The notes under the pieces were generated by a model. It saw only the letters and a program-made list of their open reading frames with translations. It searched no databases and was not told where the DNA came from. Made by a program: the position numbers and the translations under genes. DNA of 64,000 nucleotides from Burkholderiales bacterium (GTDB lineage Bacteria; Pseudomonadota; Gammaproteobacteria; Burkholderiales; Casimicrobiaceae). Below, piece by piece: positions 43,875 to 53,606 of this stretch (positions within the stretch are counted from its first letter, which is position 1; each line of letters starts with the position of its first letter). The stretch lies in contig CAJPFI010000031.1 in assembly GCA_905339295.1 (NCBI GenBank), forward strand, positions 46,838 through 110,837, in the 5' to 3' direction.

Positions 43875-43893
43875 CGCGGCGCGACGCGCCGCG
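43875..43893 (+). terminator. Hairpin after hemerythrin
   Basis: CGCGGCGCG-A-CGCGCCGCG, a perfect 9-bp stem immediately after the stop codon at 43872-43874. No T-run, so the terminator call is tentative. Confidence 0.45.
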
Positions 43894-44096
43894 GGCGTGA
43901 CGCGGGCGCGCGATCCCCGGCATAATGCCGCCGGGCGGCGTCGGGAGGCGCGGAGGGGGACCGGCGTGCGGCTCGCCGGACGACCTCCGCGGGCGTGCCC
44001 GGCCGCGCGCGGGCTCCCGCACGCCACGAAGCCGGTCGAGCGGCCGGCGGACATCGCCGGGCGCGTCCGCGACATCTTCCCGGAGGGCTGCACCGC

Positions 44097-45413
44097 ATGG
44101 AACCCCTGGCATGGATCGCCATCGCGATCTTCGCGATCTCGATCCTCGCGGTCATCACCAACGTCGTCGACGCCACGGTCGCCGCGCTGATCGGCGTCAT
44201 CGCGATGGTCTGGATCGGCGTGATGACCGAGACCGACGCGTTCGGCCTGGTCGACTGGAACGTGATGGCGATCCTGGTCAGCGTCTGGCTGATCGCGAGC
44301 TATTTCGGCAAGAGCGGGGTGCCGAGCTGGCTGTCGGTGCAGGCGCTGCGGCTCTCGGGGGGGCGTCCCGGCCTGCTGGTGATCATCCTGTCGACGCTCG
44401 CCGGCACGATCTCGATGTTCGTCGACAACGTGGTGGTGATCCTGATGATGGCGCCGGTCGCGCTGCCGCTCGCGCGGGCGCTCAAGATCCCGGTGACGCC
44501 GCTGGTCCTGATGATCGGCTTCTCGGCGAACTTCATGGGCTCGGCGATGCTGCTCGGCGACCTGCCGCCGCAGATGCTCCACAGCGTCGCGGGCGCCGAG
44601 TTCATGGACTTCTTCTGGCACCAGGGCCGTCCGTCGTCGTTCCCGATCCTGGTCGTGACCTTCGCGATCACGCTGGCCGCGATGTACGCGTACGGGTTCC
44701 GGGGCCACAAGCGGGTCGCCGTCGACGTCGAGAAGCTCGGCATCGAGACCCACATCCCCAATCCGCTGTTCGCGACCGTCGTCGTCGGCTGGTTCCTCGC
44801 CACCGTGCTCGCGATGGCGTTCCGCGAGGTCCTCGGCGTGAAGCTCGGCTTCATCGCGATGACCGGCGCGGTGACGCTGGTCCTCGCGCTCGAGTTCCTG
44901 GGCAAGCGGGTGAACGCGCCGGCATTCGAGGAGATCCTGGGCGAGCTCGACTGGCGCGCGATCTTCTTCTACATCGCGCTGTTCGCGCTGGTCGGCGGCC
45001 TCGAGAAGATGCACGTGCTCAACCTGCTCGCCGACGCGCTCAAGCCGATGTTCACGCAGAGCTACGCGCTCGGCGCGACGCTGCTCTACTGGGTCACGAT
45101 CCCGATCGTCGGCATCGTCGAGCACGACGCCTACATCCTGACCTTCCTGTACACGATCCGCGACCTCGAGGCCGACGGCGTCCCTCCGTGGCCGCTCTAC
45201 TGGATGCTGCTGTGGTCGGGAACGCTGGGCAGCAACCTGACCGTGGCCGGCGCGCCGGCGCTCTACGCGGCGCTCAACATCTGCGAGCGCGAGGAGAAGC
45301 GCAAGGTGTCGCTGCGCGAGTTCCTGTCGTGGAGCGTACCGTTCACGCTGGTCGCCTCGGGCGTGTGCTACGCGATCGGCATGCTCGTCTGGGTGCTTCC
45401 CCACGTCCGATGA
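44097..45413 (+). CDS. Ion-transporter (SLC13/ArsB/NhaD-type) permease
   Basis: 438 aa from ATG 44097 (CGGAGGG upstream), about eleven membrane spans. Two repeated-half motifs: STLAGTISMFVDNVVVILMMAPVALPLA and WSGTLGSNLTVAGAPALYAALNI, the helical-hairpin regions of the ion transporter superfamily (NhaD antiporters, ArsB, SLC13). Substrate cannot be read off. Followed 23 bp later by a universal stress protein. Confidence 0.78.
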   Translation: MEPLAWIAIAIFAISILAVITNVVDATVAALIGVIAMVWIGVMTETDAFGLVDWNVMAILVSVWLIASYFGKSGVPSWLSVQALRLSGGRPGLLVIILSTLAGTISMFVDNVVVILMMAPVALPLARALKIPVTPLVLMIGFSANFMGSAMLLGDLPPQMLHSVAGAEFMDFFWHQGRPSSFPILVVTFAITLAAMYAYGFRGHKRVAVDVEKLGIETHIPNPLFATVVVGWFLATVLAMAFREVLGVKLGFIAMTGAVTLVLALEFLGKRVNAPAFEEILGELDWRAIFFYIALFALVGGLEKMHVLNLLADALKPMFTQSYALGATLLYWVTIPIVGIVEHDAYILTFLYTIRDLEADGVPPWPLYWMLLWSGTLGSNLTVAGAPALYAALNICEREEKRKVSLREFLSWSVPFTLVASGVCYAIGMLVWVLPHVR

Positions 45414-45436
45414 ACGCGACGAGACGAGGATCCGAC

Positions 45437-45880
45437 ATGTACAAGCACATCCTGCTCCCCACCGACGGCTCGCCGCTGTCCGCGCGCGCGGTCGCCGCGG
45501 GCGTCGGGCTCGCCCGGGCGGTCGGCGCGAGCGTGACGGGACTGTTCGTCGCGCCGCCGGCGACTCCCGTCCTGTTCAGGCACAAGCTTCCGGTGGGCTA
45601 CATCGCGCCCGACCGGCATGCCGAGTTGATCGAGCGCGAGGCGGCCCGCGCGCTGGGCGCGGTCGAGAAGGCGGCGAAGGCGGCCCGCGTGGCCTGCAGG
45701 CTCGAGCGCGTCGTCGGCGACTTCCCCGCCGAGGCGATCCTCGAGGCGGCGAAACGGCGCCGGTGCGACCTGATCGTGATGGCGTCGCACGGCCGCAGCG
45801 GCCTGAAGGCCGTGCTGCTGGGCAGCGAGACGCAGAAGGTGCTCGCGCACGCGAAGGTGCCGGTGCTGGTCCACCGCTAG
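45437..45880 (+). CDS. Universal stress protein UspA family
   Basis: 147 aa. MYKHILLPTDGSPLSARAV at the N terminus and the ATP-binding motif ASHGRSGLKAVLLGSETQKVL (G-x2-G-x9-G-S/T type) near the C terminus. Probably translated with the upstream transporter. Converges on the thioesterase gene 31 bp away. Confidence 0.88.
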   Translation: MYKHILLPTDGSPLSARAVAAGVGLARAVGASVTGLFVAPPATPVLFRHKLPVGYIAPDRHAELIEREAARALGAVEKAAKAARVACRLERVVGDFPAEAILEAAKRRRCDLIVMASHGRSGLKAVLLGSETQKVLAHAKVPVLVHR

Positions 45881-45911
45881 CTCGCGGCGCCGCCGGCGAT
45901 CCCGCGGGCGG

Positions 45912-46334
45912 CTACCCCGGCGCGGCGCCGGCCAGGTCACGCGCCATCTTCGCGCGCATGTCCGCCGGGATCGCCACCGAGCGGCGCGATTCGAGCGAGG
46001 CCAGCACGAGCGTCAGCCTCGCGCGCACCCGAAGCTCGTCCGCGCAGCGCGCGGTGACCGCGATCGCGAACGACGCGTTGCCGAGCCGCTCGACCTCCAG
46101 CGTGAACGCGAGGTGGTCGCCGATCCTCGACGACGCGAGGAAGTCGCACTCGACCCGTCCCATCGGCACGCCCAGCCGGCGCTCCTGGTGCAGGTCGGAG
46201 AAGCGGATCTGCAGCCTGCGGTCGAACCAGTCCTCCACCAGCTCGTTCATCAGCACGAAGTACTGCGGATAGAACACGATCCCCGCGGGGTCGCAGTGGT
46301 GGAAGCGGATCTGCTTGTCGCTCGTGAACGCCAC
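45912..46334 (-). CDS. 4-Hydroxybenzoyl-CoA-thioesterase-type hot-dog thioesterase
   Basis: 140 aa. RFHHCDPAGIVFYPQYF holds Asp15, the equivalent of the catalytic Asp17 of Pseudomonas 4-hydroxybenzoyl-CoA thioesterase. The start is GTG 46334 with GGGGAGGA 4-11 nt upstream; no ATG fits. Last gene of the benzoate uptake/activation operon. It probably hydrolyses benzoyl-CoA or analogues that accumulate, as proposed for box-associated thioesterases. Confidence 0.82.
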   Translation of the reverse strand: MAFTSDKQIRFHHCDPAGIVFYPQYFVLMNELVEDWFDRRLQIRFSDLHQERRLGVPMGRVECDFLASSRIGDHLAFTLEVERLGNASFAIAVTARCADELRVRARLTLVLASLESRRSVAIPADMRAKMARDLAGAAPG

Positions 46335-46347
46335 GGGTCCTCCCCTG

Positions 46348-47109
46348 TCACGGCAGCCGGTCGACGAAGCGCACGAGCGCCTCGAGCACCGCGTCGGGCT
46401 GGTCGCGGTGCGGCGAATGACGGCAGTCGGCGAGCCTGGCGAGCTCGACGTCCGGCGCGAGCCGCGCGATGCGCTCGACCTGGTCCATCGTCCCGTATTC
46501 GTCGTCCTCGCCCTGGATCGCGAGGACCGGGCAGCGCACGCCATGCACCTCGGCCTCGATGTTCCAGGCGCGGAAGTCCGGATGGAGCCAGATGTCGTTC
46601 CAGCCGGTGAATGCCGCGTCGACATCGTCGTGGTAGCGCATGAGCCTCGCGCGGAGGTCGGTCGTCCGCCACGCGACCTTCGCCGCGGCGATGCTGTCGA
46701 TCGAGACGTCCTCGACGATCACGTGCGGCGCCATGAGCGCGAGTCCCGCCACCGGTCGCTTCCCCGCGCCCGCGTGGATCAGCGCGATCGAGGCGCCGTC
46801 GCTGTGCCCGAGCAGGATGGGCCGCCCGACCCCGAGCTCGTCGAGCAGACGCGGCAGCACGGAAAGCGCCTCGTCGTGCATGTAGCGCACGCCGCGAGGC
46901 AGCGGGGTCGGCGACGAGCGTCCGTACCCGGCGCGCGAGTAGACGATCACGTCGCGGCCGACGGCGTGCGCGACGCGATGCGGGAAGTCCCTCCACATCG
47001 CGACCGACCCCAGACCCTCGTGCAGCATCACGACCGGCGACGCGTCCCCGCGTCCGACGTCGATGCGCTCGACCTCGAGCCGCGCGCCGGCCACGTCGAC
47101 CAGCGCCAT
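46348..47109 (-). CDS. Alpha/beta hydrolase
   Basis: 253 aa from ATG 47109. Oxyanion region VVMLHEGLGS, nucleophile elbow GHSDGAS and late His in DCRHSPHRDQP form the usual Ser-Asp-His arrangement. Two bases separate its start from the livF stop. Often found next to benzoate transporters; may clean up ester or lactone by-products of the box pathway. Substrate unknown. Confidence 0.8.
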   Translation of the reverse strand: MALVDVAGARLEVERIDVGRGDASPVVMLHEGLGSVAMWRDFPHRVAHAVGRDVIVYSRAGYGRSSPTPLPRGVRYMHDEALSVLPRLLDELGVGRPILLGHSDGASIALIHAGAGKRPVAGLALMAPHVIVEDVSIDSIAAAKVAWRTTDLRARLMRYHDDVDAAFTGWNDIWLHPDFRAWNIEAEVHGVRCPVLAIQGEDDEYGTMDQVERIARLAPDVELARLADCRHSPHRDQPDAVLEALVRFVDRLP

Positions 47110-47111
47110 CG

Positions 47112-47825
47112 TCAGACGCCGAGGAAGGCGTGGAGCGCGGCGGGGTCCGACCGCGCCGTCGCGCTGTCGCACTCGTAGGCGACCTGTCCCTTGACGAGCA
47201 CCACGTTGCGGTCCGTGATCGCGGTCACGTGCGCGTAGTTCTTGTCGACGATCACCGCCGCGATGCCGCTTCCCCGGATCTCCCGCACGATGCGCCAGAT
47301 CTCCCTCGCGATCAGCGGCGCGAGCCCCTCGGTCGCCTCGTCGAGGATCAGCAGCGACGGGTTGGTGAGCAGCGCGCGGCCGATCGTGAGCATCTGCTGC
47401 TCGCCGCCGGAGAGCTGCGCGCCGCCGTGCGAGAGGCGCTCGGCGAGGCGCGGGAACGTCTCGAGCACGCGCCCGTAGGTCCAGTCGCAGCGGCCGTCGA
47501 GGGCGGGCCGCGCGGCCATCTGCAGGTTCTCGCGCACCGACAGGTTCGGGAAGATCCCGCGCCCCTCGGGCACGTAGGCGATGCCCTGCCGCGTGATCCT
47601 GAACGTCGGCCAGCGGGTCGCGTCGTAGCCCCGGACGCGAACCGTCCCGCTGCGCGGGGGCACGATGCCCAGCATGCTCTTGATGAGCGTCGTCTTGCCC
47701 ATGCCGTTGCGGCCCATCAGCCCGACCGCCTCGCCCTCGCGCACCGTGAAGCCGACGCCGTGCAGCACATGGCTCGCGCCGTAGTACGTGTGCAGCTCGT
47801 GCGCCTCGAGCAGGACGTCGGCCAT
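47112..47825 (-). CDS. livF: Branched-chain-type ABC transporter ATPase LivF (benzoate uptake candidate)
   Basis: 237 aa. Walker A GRNGMGKTT (~38), signature LSGGEQQ (~139) and Walker B LLILDEATEGLAP. LivF-type ATPase paired with LivG. The gene block lies directly behind benzoate-CoA ligase, so the likely cargo is benzoate or a similar aromatic acid rather than amino acids. Confidence 0.9.
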   Translation of the reverse strand: MADVLLEAHELHTYYGASHVLHGVGFTVREGEAVGLMGRNGMGKTTLIKSMLGIVPPRSGTVRVRGYDATRWPTFRITRQGIAYVPEGRGIFPNLSVRENLQMAARPALDGRCDWTYGRVLETFPRLAERLSHGGAQLSGGEQQMLTIGRALLTNPSLLILDEATEGLAPLIAREIWRIVREIRGSGIAAVIVDKNYAHVTAITDRNVVLVKGQVAYECDSATARSDPAALHAFLGV

Positions 47826-47827
47826 CG

Positions 47828-48580
47828 TCAGTCCCCGTCCTGCCCGAGATAGGCGCGCTGCACGTCCACGCTCGCGCGGATCTGCGCCGGAGGGCCGGAC
47901 TCGAGCACCTGCCCGTTCACCATCACGGTGATCACGTCGGCCAGCGCGAACACCGCGTCCATGTCGTGCTCGACCAGCAGGATCGCGTGCTCCGACGAGA
48001 GGCGCTTGAGCAGCGCGACCATGCGCACCGACTCCTCGGCGCCCATGCCCGCCAGCGGCTCGTCGAGGAGCAGCACCTCGGGCTCGGTGGCGAGCACCAT
48101 CGCGATCTCGAGCTGGCGCTGCTCGCCGTGCGACAGCGCGCCGGCCTGCCGCTCGACGTGCTCGTCGAGCCCGGCGAGCTCGAGCCCGCGCTGCGCGCGA
48201 CGGCGCGAATCCGGGTCGCGCGCGGCGTCCAGGGCGAGCGCGAGCGGCCGCGGCCGCCGGGACTGCGCGGCGAGGCGCGCGTTCTCGAACACCGTGAACG
48301 CCGGGAAGATGTTCGTCTTCTGGTAGCTGCGCCCGATCCCCAGGCGCGAGCGGCGATCGGGCGCCATCGCCGCGATCTCCGTCCCCTTGAAGCGAATGCT
48401 GCCGGACGACGGCCTGAGGTCGCCGGACAGCAGGTTGATCAGCGTCGACTTGCCCGCGCCGTTCGGGCCGAGCAGCGCGTGGAGTTCGCCGCGCCTGAGC
48501 GCGATCGCGACGTCGTCGCACGCCGTGAGCCCGCCGAAGCGACGCGTGAGCCCCGCAGCGCCGAGGACCGGCTCAGCCAT
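47828..48580 (-). CDS. livG: Branched-chain-type ABC transporter ATPase LivG
   Basis: 250 aa. Walker A GPNGAGKST (~38), signature LSHGEQRQLEIAM (LSHGE form usual for LivG) and Walker B VLLLDEPLAGMG. The start overlaps livM by 8 bp and the stop is 2 bp before livF. Confidence 0.9.
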   Translation of the reverse strand: MAEPVLGAAGLTRRFGGLTACDDVAIALRRGELHALLGPNGAGKSTLINLLSGDLRPSSGSIRFKGTEIAAMAPDRRSRLGIGRSYQKTNIFPAFTVFENARLAAQSRRPRPLALALDAARDPDSRRRAQRGLELAGLDEHVERQAGALSHGEQRQLEIAMVLATEPEVLLLDEPLAGMGAEESVRMVALLKRLSSEHAILLVEHDMDAVFALADVITVMVNGQVLESGPPAQIRASVDVQRAYLGQDGD

Positions 48581-49535
48581 CGCGCGCCCCGCCGAACAGG
48601 TTGCGGCGGATGCGCCGCGCGAGGTGACCGAGGCCGCCGGGCATGAACAGCACGATCAGCACGATCGCCCCGCCGAGGAAGAGCTGCCAGTGCCGGGTGA
48701 TCGAGCTGAAGAACTCGTGCAGCATCGTGAGCGCGAACGCGCCGACGATCGGGCCGAACGGCGTCCCCGCCCCGCCGAGGATCACCATCAGCAGCACGTT
48801 GCCCGACTGGTGCCACGACAGGATCTCGGGATTGACGAACCCGGACTGCGCCGCGAGCAGGTAGCCGGCGAGGCCCGCGAGCGCGCCCGCCAGCGTGAAC
48901 GCCGCGAGCTTGTACGCGGTGACCGGAAAGCCCAGCGCGCGCATGCGTTGCTCGTTCGCGCGTATGCCCTGCAGCGCGCGCCCGAAGGGCGAGCGCAGGA
49001 CCATCTGCAGGAACGCGAACACCAGCACCAGCACGGCGAGCACGAGGTAGTACACCTGGTAGGGCTTGTCGAGGTCGAACGGCGTGAAGCCGAAGAGGGT
49101 GGCGTCGGGCTTCACGTTCACGTATCGCCCGTCCGAGCCGCCGCCGACGTCGGTGTCGTGGAACACGAAGTAGAACATCTGCGCGAACGCGAGCGTCACC
49201 ATGATGAAGTAGATGCCGCGGGTCCGGAGAACGAAGATGCCGACGACCAGCGCGCACGCCGCCGCGGCGAGGATCGCGATCCCGAGCGACGACCACAGTC
49301 CCGCGGCCTCCGCCCTGGGTGACAGGAGCGCGAGCGCGTAGGCGCCGACGCCGAAGAACGCCGCGTGGCCGAAGCTCACGAGGCCGGTCCAGCCGACCAG
49401 GAGGTCGAGCGACAGCGCGAAGATCGCCATGATCATGATCTTCGTCGTGAGCTCGACGTAGAACGTGGCGCCCGACATCGGAAACAGCGCCACCAGCGCG
49501 AGTGCGGCGAGCGGGGCGATCAGGCGGCGCGGCAT
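48573..49535 (-). CDS. livM: Branched-chain-type ABC transporter permease LivM
   Basis: 320 aa, eight to ten spans. GWTGLVSFGHAAFFGVGAYALALL near residue 50 and RANEQRMRALGFPVTAYKLAAF with EAA-like loop near 190 are the LivM signature. Overlaps livG; 16 bp after livH. Confidence 0.9.
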   Translation of the reverse strand: MPRRLIAPLAALALVALFPMSGATFYVELTTKIMIMAIFALSLDLLVGWTGLVSFGHAAFFGVGAYALALLSPRAEAAGLWSSLGIAILAAAACALVVGIFVLRTRGIYFIMVTLAFAQMFYFVFHDTDVGGGSDGRYVNVKPDATLFGFTPFDLDKPYQVYYLVLAVLVLVFAFLQMVLRSPFGRALQGIRANEQRMRALGFPVTAYKLAAFTLAGALAGLAGYLLAAQSGFVNPEILSWHQSGNVLLMVILGGAGTPFGPIVGAFALTMLHEFFSSITRHWQLFLGGAIVLIVLFMPGGLGHLARRIRRNLFGGARDG

Positions 49536-49551
49536 CGTCGGAACCGGCGCG

Positions 49552-50412
49552 TCAGGCGCGCCGGAACAGCCCCTCGGGGCGCCACAGCAGGATCGCCGCC
49601 ATCAGCACGTAGACGGCGACGCCGGCGTACTCCGGCACCAGCACCTTGCCGAACGTGTCGACGAGGCCGATCAGCAGCGAGGCGGCGAGCGCCCCCCACA
49701 CCGAGCCTATCCCGCCGATCACGACGACGACGAAGCAGATGATCAGCACCTGCTGCCCCATGCCCGGGTAGACCGACGAGACCGGCGCGGCCAGCATGCC
49801 GGCGAACGCCGCGAGCGCGACGCCGAGCGCGAACACCAGGCGGAACACGAGGTTCACGTTGACGCCCAGCACGCCGACCATCTCGCGGTTCGAGGCGCCC
49901 GCGCGGATCATCATGCCCAGCCGCGTCTTCTGGATGAGCAGGTACATGCCGAGCGCGATGACGACGCACACCGCCGAGATCACGAGCCGGTAGACCGGAT
50001 AGGTCATCGTGTCGCCCAGCGCGATCGACCCGCCGAACATCGGCGGCACGGTGACGCCGTGCACGTCGTTGCCGACGATCAGGCTGCGCAGCTCCTCGAA
50101 GATCAGGATGAGCCCGTAGGTCAGCAGCACCTGCTCGAGGTGGTCGCGCCTGTACAGGTGCGCGAACAGCGCCCATTCGAGGAACAGGCCGAGGACCACC
50201 GACAGAACGACGCCGAGCACCATCGCGACGGCGAGGCTTCCGGTCAGCGACGACAGCGTGAACGCCATGTACGCGCCGATCATGTAGAAGCTGCCGTGCG
50301 CGAGGTTGATGATCCCCATGATCCCGAAGATCAGCGTCAGCCCGCTCGCGACCAGGAAGAGCAGGAGCCCGTACTGGAGCGCGTTCAGCAGCTGGATCAG
50401 CGCGAATTCCAT
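49552..50412 (-). CDS. livH: Branched-chain-type ABC transporter permease LivH
   Basis: 286 aa membrane permease: ALQYGLLLFLVASGLTLIFGIMGIINLAHGSFYM at the N terminus (in two parts) and MIRAGASNREMVGVLGVNVN mid-protein. Forms the channel with LivM. Preceded by a 330-bp gap after the binding-protein gene that holds a strong hairpin. Confidence 0.9.
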   Translation of the reverse strand: MEFALIQLLNALQYGLLLFLVASGLTLIFGIMGIINLAHGSFYMIGAYMAFTLSSLTGSLAVAMVLGVVLSVVLGLFLEWALFAHLYRRDHLEQVLLTYGLILIFEELRSLIVGNDVHGVTVPPMFGGSIALGDTMTYPVYRLVISAVCVVIALGMYLLIQKTRLGMMIRAGASNREMVGVLGVNVNLVFRLVFALGVALAAFAGMLAAPVSSVYPGMGQQVLIICFVVVVIGGIGSVWGALAASLLIGLVDTFGKVLVPEYAGVAVYVLMAAILLWRPEGLFRRA

Positions 50413-50603
50413 GTCGGGGAGCTGCCGTCAGGGAACAGGCGTCCCCGGCGCCGGCGCGCAAGCGCGGAACCGGGGCGCGAGCGATCGCGCGGATACGTCA
50501 CCTCGACGAACCATGGCCATCCGTTCCCCGGTCGACGGCGAGGCGGGGACGCGGACCCCGCCCGCCGCGGCCCGTATTGTTGCCGCCCCCGCGGCGAATA
50601 ACA

Positions 50604-50638
50604 ATGGGGCGCGGGAGCGTCTCCGCCCCGCGCCCCAT
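50604..50638 (-). terminator. 12-bp-stem hairpin between binding-protein gene and livH
   Basis: Arms ATGGGGCGCGGG and CCCGCGCCCCAT with an 11-nt loop, followed in the minus direction by TGTTATT. It lies 105 nt after the binding-protein stop, within a 330-bp region (50413-50742) that has no other gene. Likely a partial terminator that keeps permease levels below the binding protein. Confidence 0.6.
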
Positions 50639-50742
50639 CCTTGCAGCCCTGCGCATGTCGGCCGCGACCGCTCGCGGCCACCCGCGTCAGCGACCGGCGC
50701 GACGCACCCGATCCCTGTCCCGCGACTCCCGTTCCCCGCCGG

Positions 50743-51921
50743 TCACATCTTGCAGCCGACGGCCGGATCCTCGTAGGCCTTGATGGCGACGCCGATCGAC
50801 TTGTTCTGCTTGTTCTCGACCCGACGCAGGTAGTAGTCCTGGACCGGGTTGTTCGCCTTCGACAGCGAGAACGGCCCGCGCGGGCTGTCGATCTTCGCCG
50901 TCTGCATCGCCTTGATCAGCGCATCGCGCCTGCTCATGTCGCCGCCGACCGCCTTCGCTCCCGCGGCGAGCAGCTGGCCCGAATCGTACCCCTGCATCGC
51001 GTAGACGTCCGGCTCGACGCCGTAGGCCTTCTTGTAGGCGGCACGGAACGCGTTGTTCTTCGGGTTGTCGAGCTGGTCGGCGTAGTGCAGCGTCGTCAGG
51101 AGCCCATCCGCGGACGCCCCCTGCGCCTCGAGCGTGCCGTCGGTGAGGAAGCCGGGGCCGAGCAGCGGAATCGTCTTCTTCAGGCCGGCGGCATCGTAGT
51201 CCTTCACGAGCTTCACCGCGCCGCCACCCGCGAAGAACACGTAGACGGCGTCCGGCTTGATCGACGCGATCTCGGTGAGGAACGCCTGGAACTCGACGTT
51301 CGGGAACGGGAGCGTCATCTCCTTGACCACCTTGCCGCCGGCCTTCTCGAACGCCTGCTTGAAGCCGCCGGTCGATTCCTCGCCTGCCGCGTACTTCCAG
51401 GTGAGCGTCACGGCGGTCTTGTAGCCCCGATCCGCCGCGACCTTGCCCATCGCGACACCCGGCCCGGAGTTCGTGAACGAGGTACGGATGATGTTGGGCG
51501 CGCACATCGGCCCGGTAATGACGTCGGCACCGGCGTTCGGGATCAGGAGCAGCGCGTTGTTGTCCTTCGCCGCCTTCGCCATCGCCATCGCGACGCCGGA
51601 GTGGACGGTGCCGACGACCACGTCGACCCTGTCGCGCTTGATCAGCTTGTTCGCGTTCTCGGGCGCCTTCGCCGGATCCGATTCGTCGTCGACCGTGTAG
51701 TACTCGATGTCGCGGCCGCCGAGCTTGCCGCCCTGTTCGGTGATCGCCAGCTTGAAGCCGTTGGTGATCGCGTTGCCCAGCGCCGCGTAGGTGCCGGTAT
51801 AGGGCAGCATCAGGCCGACCTTGACCTTCTCCTGCGCGAGCGCAGGAGAGGCGGCGAAGGCGAGCGCCGCCACGGCCGCGAGCGCGCGAAGACCGCGCGC
51901 GGACTGCTTCGGGTGCATCAT
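50743..51921 (-). CDS. livK: ABC transporter periplasmic substrate-binding protein (LivK-like, aromatic acid)
   Basis: 392 aa from ATG 51921 (a second ATG at 51918), with GGAGGAG ahead. Signal peptide ends near residue 30 (AASPALAQE). Type I periplasmic binding fold: VKVGLMLPYTGTYAALG, ITEQGGKLGGRDIEYYTVDD, VVGTVHSGVAMAM. Captures the substrate for LivHMGF; the ligase downstream of a common promoter suggests benzoate. Confidence 0.88.
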   Translation of the reverse strand: MMHPKQSARGLRALAAVAALAFAASPALAQEKVKVGLMLPYTGTYAALGNAITNGFKLAITEQGGKLGGRDIEYYTVDDESDPAKAPENANKLIKRDRVDVVVGTVHSGVAMAMAKAAKDNNALLLIPNAGADVITGPMCAPNIIRTSFTNSGPGVAMGKVAADRGYKTAVTLTWKYAAGEESTGGFKQAFEKAGGKVVKEMTLPFPNVEFQAFLTEIASIKPDAVYVFFAGGGAVKLVKDYDAAGLKKTIPLLGPGFLTDGTLEAQGASADGLLTTLHYADQLDNPKNNAFRAAYKKAYGVEPDVYAMQGYDSGQLLAAGAKAVGGDMSRRDALIKAMQTAKIDSPRGPFSLSKANNPVQDYYLRRVENKQNKSIGVAIKAYEDPAVGCKM

Positions 51922-51952
51922 GGACTCCTCCTGGTTTGCGTCGTTTCCGCCG

Positions 51953-53572
51953 TCACGGACGGCCCCCTTCCGGGTGCCGCGCCCGCAGCTTGAAGCGCTG
52001 GATCTTGCCCGTCGCCGTCTTGGGCAACTCGTCGAGGAACTCGACCCAGCGCGGGAACTTGTACTGCGCCAAGTGCAATTTAACATGCTCGCGCAACTCC
52101 CCGGCCAGCACGTCGCTGGGGGTCCGGCCGGGCTTCAGCACCACGTAGGCCATCGGCTTGACCAGCCGGTCGGCGTCCTCCCGGCCGATCACCGCGGCCT
52201 CGAGCACCGCCTCGTGCGTGACCAGCGCGGATTCGACCTCGATCGGCGAGACGTAGATGCCCCCGACCTTCAGCATGTCGTCGGTGCGCCCCGAATAGAC
52301 GTAGCGCCCGTCCTGCGGATCGACGCGGTACTTGTCTCCGCTGCGCGTCCACGGCCCCTGGAAGGTCGCGCGCGACTTCTCGCGGTTGTTCCAGTAGCCC
52401 TGCGCGGCGGTCGGTCCGTTCACCTGCAACTCGCCGACGTCGCCGGGCGCCACCGGGGCGCCGTCGTCGTCGACGATGCGGATCTCGTAGCCGGGCACCG
52501 GACGCCCGCTCGTGCCGTAGCGCACGTCGCCCGGGCGGTTGGACAGGTAGACGTGCAGCATCTCGGTCGAGCCCAGCCCGTCGAGGATCTCGACGCCGAA
52601 GTGCTCGGTGAAGCGCTTGCCGACGTGCTCGGGCAGCGCCTCGCCCGCGGACGTGCACAGGCGCATCGCCACCTCGTCGCGGCGCGGCAGCGCCGCGTTC
52701 GCGAGCATCATCGCGAACAGCGTGGGCACGCCGTAGAAGATCGTCGGCCGGTGCTCCTTCAGCCGCTTGAACACCGCCTCGGGCGTCGGCCGCTCGGCCA
52801 TCAGGATCGTCGTCGCGCCGAACGCGAGCGTGTAGGTGAACGCGTTGCCCAGTCCGTAGGCGAAGAACAGCTTGGCGGCCGAGAACAGCACGTCGTCCTC
52901 GCGCACGCCGACGACCGGCCCGCCGTGCAGGTACGCCGTCGTGATCAGGCTCGAGTGGACGTGCATCGTGCCCTTGGGCGCGCCGGTGGACCCGGACGAG
53001 TAGAGCCAGAAGCACACGTCGTCGCGGGTGGTCGACGCCGCCTCGAACACGTCGTCCGCGTTCCTGAGCAGCGCGTCGAAGTCGAGCGCGTGCGCCGGGC
53101 GCGCCGCCGCGCCTTCGCCGGACACGATCACGCGCTCGAGGTGCTTCGCCCCGGCGAGGATTGGCAGGAACGACGGCAGGAGCGCGCCCGAGACGACGAG
53201 CGCGCGCGCGCGGCTGTCGTTCAGCATGTACGCGTAGTCGGCCGGCGTGAGCAGCGTATTCGCCGCGATCGGCACGATGCCGGCCTTGATGCTGCCGAGG
53301 AACGCGGTCGGGAAGTCGATCGAGTCGAGCAGGCACACGAGCACCCGCTCCTCAGGGCGCATCCCGAGGCCGACGAGCGCGTTGGCGAAGCGGTCGGCCC
53401 GCGCCGCGAGCTGGCCGTAGGTCGCGGAACCGCGGTCGTCGATGTAGGCGACCTTGTCCGCGCGGCCCGCCGCGAGGTTGCGCCCGATCAGGTCGTGCGC
53501 GGCGTTGTAGTCGCGCGGGATGTCGATGAGCGGCGGCGTGGTGCGGAAGTCGGCGCGAGAGAGTCCGGGCAT
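51953..53572 (-). CDS. bclA: Benzoate-CoA ligase
   Basis: 539 aa from ATG 53572 (AGGAGACC upstream). AMP-binding motif FWLYSSGSTGAPKGTMHVH, then GLGSTEMLHVYLSNRPG and YSGRTDDMLKVGGIYVSPIEVES, and the catalytic Lys in LPKTATGKIQRFKL near the end. The VHSSL/GGPVVGV region and length are typical of the benzoate-CoA ligase family. Supplies benzoyl-CoA to both the bcr and box routes. Expressed with the transporter downstream and DUF4863 upstream. Confidence 0.9.
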   Translation of the reverse strand: MPGLSRADFRTTPPLIDIPRDYNAAHDLIGRNLAAGRADKVAYIDDRGSATYGQLAARADRFANALVGLGMRPEERVLVCLLDSIDFPTAFLGSIKAGIVPIAANTLLTPADYAYMLNDSRARALVVSGALLPSFLPILAGAKHLERVIVSGEGAAARPAHALDFDALLRNADDVFEAASTTRDDVCFWLYSSGSTGAPKGTMHVHSSLITTAYLHGGPVVGVREDDVLFSAAKLFFAYGLGNAFTYTLAFGATTILMAERPTPEAVFKRLKEHRPTIFYGVPTLFAMMLANAALPRRDEVAMRLCTSAGEALPEHVGKRFTEHFGVEILDGLGSTEMLHVYLSNRPGDVRYGTSGRPVPGYEIRIVDDDGAPVAPGDVGELQVNGPTAAQGYWNNREKSRATFQGPWTRSGDKYRVDPQDGRYVYSGRTDDMLKVGGIYVSPIEVESALVTHEAVLEAAVIGREDADRLVKPMAYVVLKPGRTPSDVLAGELREHVKLHLAQYKFPRWVEFLDELPKTATGKIQRFKLRARHPEGGRP

Positions 53573-53606
53573 CGCGGTCTCCTGTCGGGTCGGTGCGGGC
53601 CGCGCG